Below, one piece after another: positions 21,198 through 22,096 of a DNA stretch of 22,096 bases (position 1 is its first letter; each line of letters begins with the position of its first letter). The stretch is taken from contig CAZMHJ010000014.1 in the NCBI GenBank assembly GCA_964566075.1, positions 1-22,096 on the forward strand. The letters are read 5' to 3'. The notes under the pieces are model-generated. The model saw only the letters and a list, made by a program, of their open reading frames with translations, made no database searches and was not told the origin of the DNA. This DNA comes from CAZMHJ01 sp964566075 (lineage in GTDB: Bacteria > Patescibacteriota > Saccharimonadia > Saccharimonadales > CAIOMD01). The position numbers and the translations under genes are program-made.

Positions 21198-21992
21198 TTA
21201 GTGAACTTTGTTAAACCTAAAGACCCAAGGGTAGCCTAAAGTCTTCATATTGTTGTACTCGTGCTGCCTATCCCAGACAACAAACTCTTCAATTTCAAAT
21301 CCTATTTCTTGCATAATTTTAGTTTGGTCAATATGAAATGGATAGAACTTATCCTTCTTTCTGATATCCATAACTACGCAAACACATCGCTTATTAGGTT
21401 TAAGTGCTTTATAAACTTCTGTATATATTTCTTTTAGGGCGACCATAAATAATTCATAGTTTTCGATGTTTCCAATATCTGTAACGTGGTCAGAATAATT
21501 TCGAATTGCTTTACTGTCCGCAGTTCGTTTCATATTTAATATATCCCAGTAAGGTGGAGAAGTAACCACTAAGTCAACTGATTCGGGCTTGACGTATTCT
21601 CCGAGCTTGTTCGCGTCATCATTAATAAGCAAAGGTGGAATAATATCAGGTATATCATCAAGCAAACTGGTCTGAAAGTTGTCTACACGACTTTGCGTTA
21701 AAGCTATGTACTCCTTGCTTAAATCTACCCCTATGCCTTCTTTTCCTTTTTTCATTGCTGCAAGAATTGTTGAACCTGAACCTAAGAAAGGGTCTAGGAT
21801 AACTTCACCTGGGTCCTTGGTGTAAATATCAATTAGTCTTTCAACCAGTTCTTGAGGGAACATAGCTGGATGTTTCAGCTTCTTCTCTTCGGCAGTTTTT
21901 TGTATATTTCTCCAGACAGAAAAAGAAAGCTGTAGCCACTGCTTTCCTGTTAGATTATTCATCTTAGTTGCTGGTACTTTAATTTTAGCCAT
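21198..21992 (-). CDS. DNA methyltransferase (amino-methylating, TSPPYW type)
   Basis: A 264-aa SAM-dependent DNA methyltransferase. The motifs come in the order HPAMFPQELVERLI (about 41-54, motif X region), DPFLGSGST (67-75, SAM loop), then TSPPYW (144-149, catalytic). TSPPY is found in N4-cytosine enzymes and also in some N6-adenine ones, so the methylated base cannot be fixed. After the catalytic loop, ALKPNKRCVCVVMD and the end (YPWVFRFNK) follow the family. The start has GGAG nine bases before the ATG. It converges on the nuclease operon with 23 bp between stops, the arrangement expected for a modification enzyme protecting the host from the nuclease. Confidence 0.88.
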   Translation of the reverse strand: MAKIKVPATKMNNLTGKQWLQLSFSVWRNIQKTAEEKKLKHPAMFPQELVERLIDIYTKDPGEVILDPFLGSGSTILAAMKKGKEGIGVDLSKEYIALTQSRVDNFQTSLLDDIPDIIPPLLINDDANKLGEYVKPESVDLVVTSPPYWDILNMKRTADSKAIRNYSDHVTDIGNIENYELFMVALKEIYTEVYKALKPNKRCVCVVMDIRKKDKFYPFHIDQTKIMQEIGFEIEEFVVWDRQHEYNNMKTLGYPWVFRFNKVH

Positions 21993-22063
21993 TTAATTTT
22001 CTCCAATATGTAATACAAACAAATATTCTGTAGTCCTACTTTGGCTACCATCCTGACCTATTG

Positions 22064-22075
22064 AACGATATCGTT
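22064..22075. promoter_or_regulatory. 12-bp palindrome upstream of the methyltransferase
   Basis: AACGATATCGTT is a perfect palindrome, 71 bp upstream of the methyltransferase ATG and just after TTGACC on the minus strand, a possible -35. It may be an operator. The -10 is not convincing, and the rest of 21993-22096 shows no gene. Confidence 0.35.
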
Positions 22076-22096
22076 TGTGGTCAAAAGTTTTTATTT

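Larger units (their letters stand above)
11999..22096. mobile_element. Probable integrated element at tRNA-Arg, right end outside the window
   Basis: A serine recombinase lies next to the tRNA-Arg 3' end and reads toward it. Beyond it come small unknown regulators, AT-rich repeats, uncharacterised membrane and PH-domain proteins and a restriction-modification-like cluster, all without housekeeping genes. The right boundary is not visible, and the left one is in the gap. A mis-scaffolded join cannot be excluded. Confidence 0.6.

Noticed and set aside
1..22096. UGA recoded as glycine, as in some candidate phyla
   Set aside because: TGA is used as a normal stop (for example at 1-3, 5295-5297 and 9701-9703), and no gene needs read-through.

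Overview
The window looks like a stretch of chromosome from a small-genome bacterium of the Candidate Phyla Radiation, most likely a Saccharibacteria (TM7)-type organism. The grounds are stand-alone receiver proteins, a minimal set of core genes mixed with small uncharacterised proteins, several promoters placed directly on start codons (leaderless pattern), and normal use of TGA as stop, which argues against the UGA-recoding Gracilibacteria and Absconditabacteria. The lineage is an inference from gene content, not from a marker gene.

Region 1 (1-4203) is core chromosome: a small basic protein, two tandem receiver-only response regulators, murD, and on the opposite strand folD followed by murI. 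MurI makes the D-glutamate that MurD adds to the peptidoglycan precursor, and their genes converge with a 35-bp overlap. A tRNA-Lys(CUU) closes the region.

Region 2 (4204-4670) has no gene. It is a mosaic of pieces of the tRNA-Lys 3' end, nested hairpins with T-runs, and inverted repeats, the look of a reused integration or recombination site. Region 3 (4671-11880) holds an adenylate-kinase-like P-loop protein overlapping a 422-aa unknown, a CYTH protein, a Nudix hydrolase, and many small accessory or stress-type proteins (DUF1761, an ArsR-type regulator, YCII, a PhnB-like VOC protein, DUF4287, DUF1801, glutaredoxin, a Fur-type regulator, rhodanese, LigB-type dioxygenase). Two perfect inverted-repeat operators are visible, one at the ArsR-type gene and one between the Fur-type gene and the rhodanese gene.

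Region 4 (about 11929-22096) begins at a tRNA-Arg(UCG) whose 3' end falls in a 10-N assembly gap. Directly beyond it lies a large serine recombinase reading toward the tRNA, so the rest of the window is read as an integrated element whose far end is not included. Its cargo is a leftward module of small regulatory-type genes with an AT-rich repeat cluster and interleaved inverted repeats; a rightward cassette starting with a strong multi-hairpin RNA and followed by two bacterial-PH-domain proteins, a membrane-anchored multidomain protein and a DUF2085 membrane protein; and a candidate restriction-modification system.

That system is the most interesting part. A 545-aa protein joins a LAGLIDADG fold that has lost both catalytic acids, a four-cysteine zinc ribbon, and a C-terminal PD-(D/E)XK nuclease motif. 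It is followed 2 nt later by a small nuclease-like partner lacking a clean active site, and converges on a DNA methyltransferase with TSPPYW. The reading is a restriction enzyme in which a dead homing endonuclease serves for DNA recognition.
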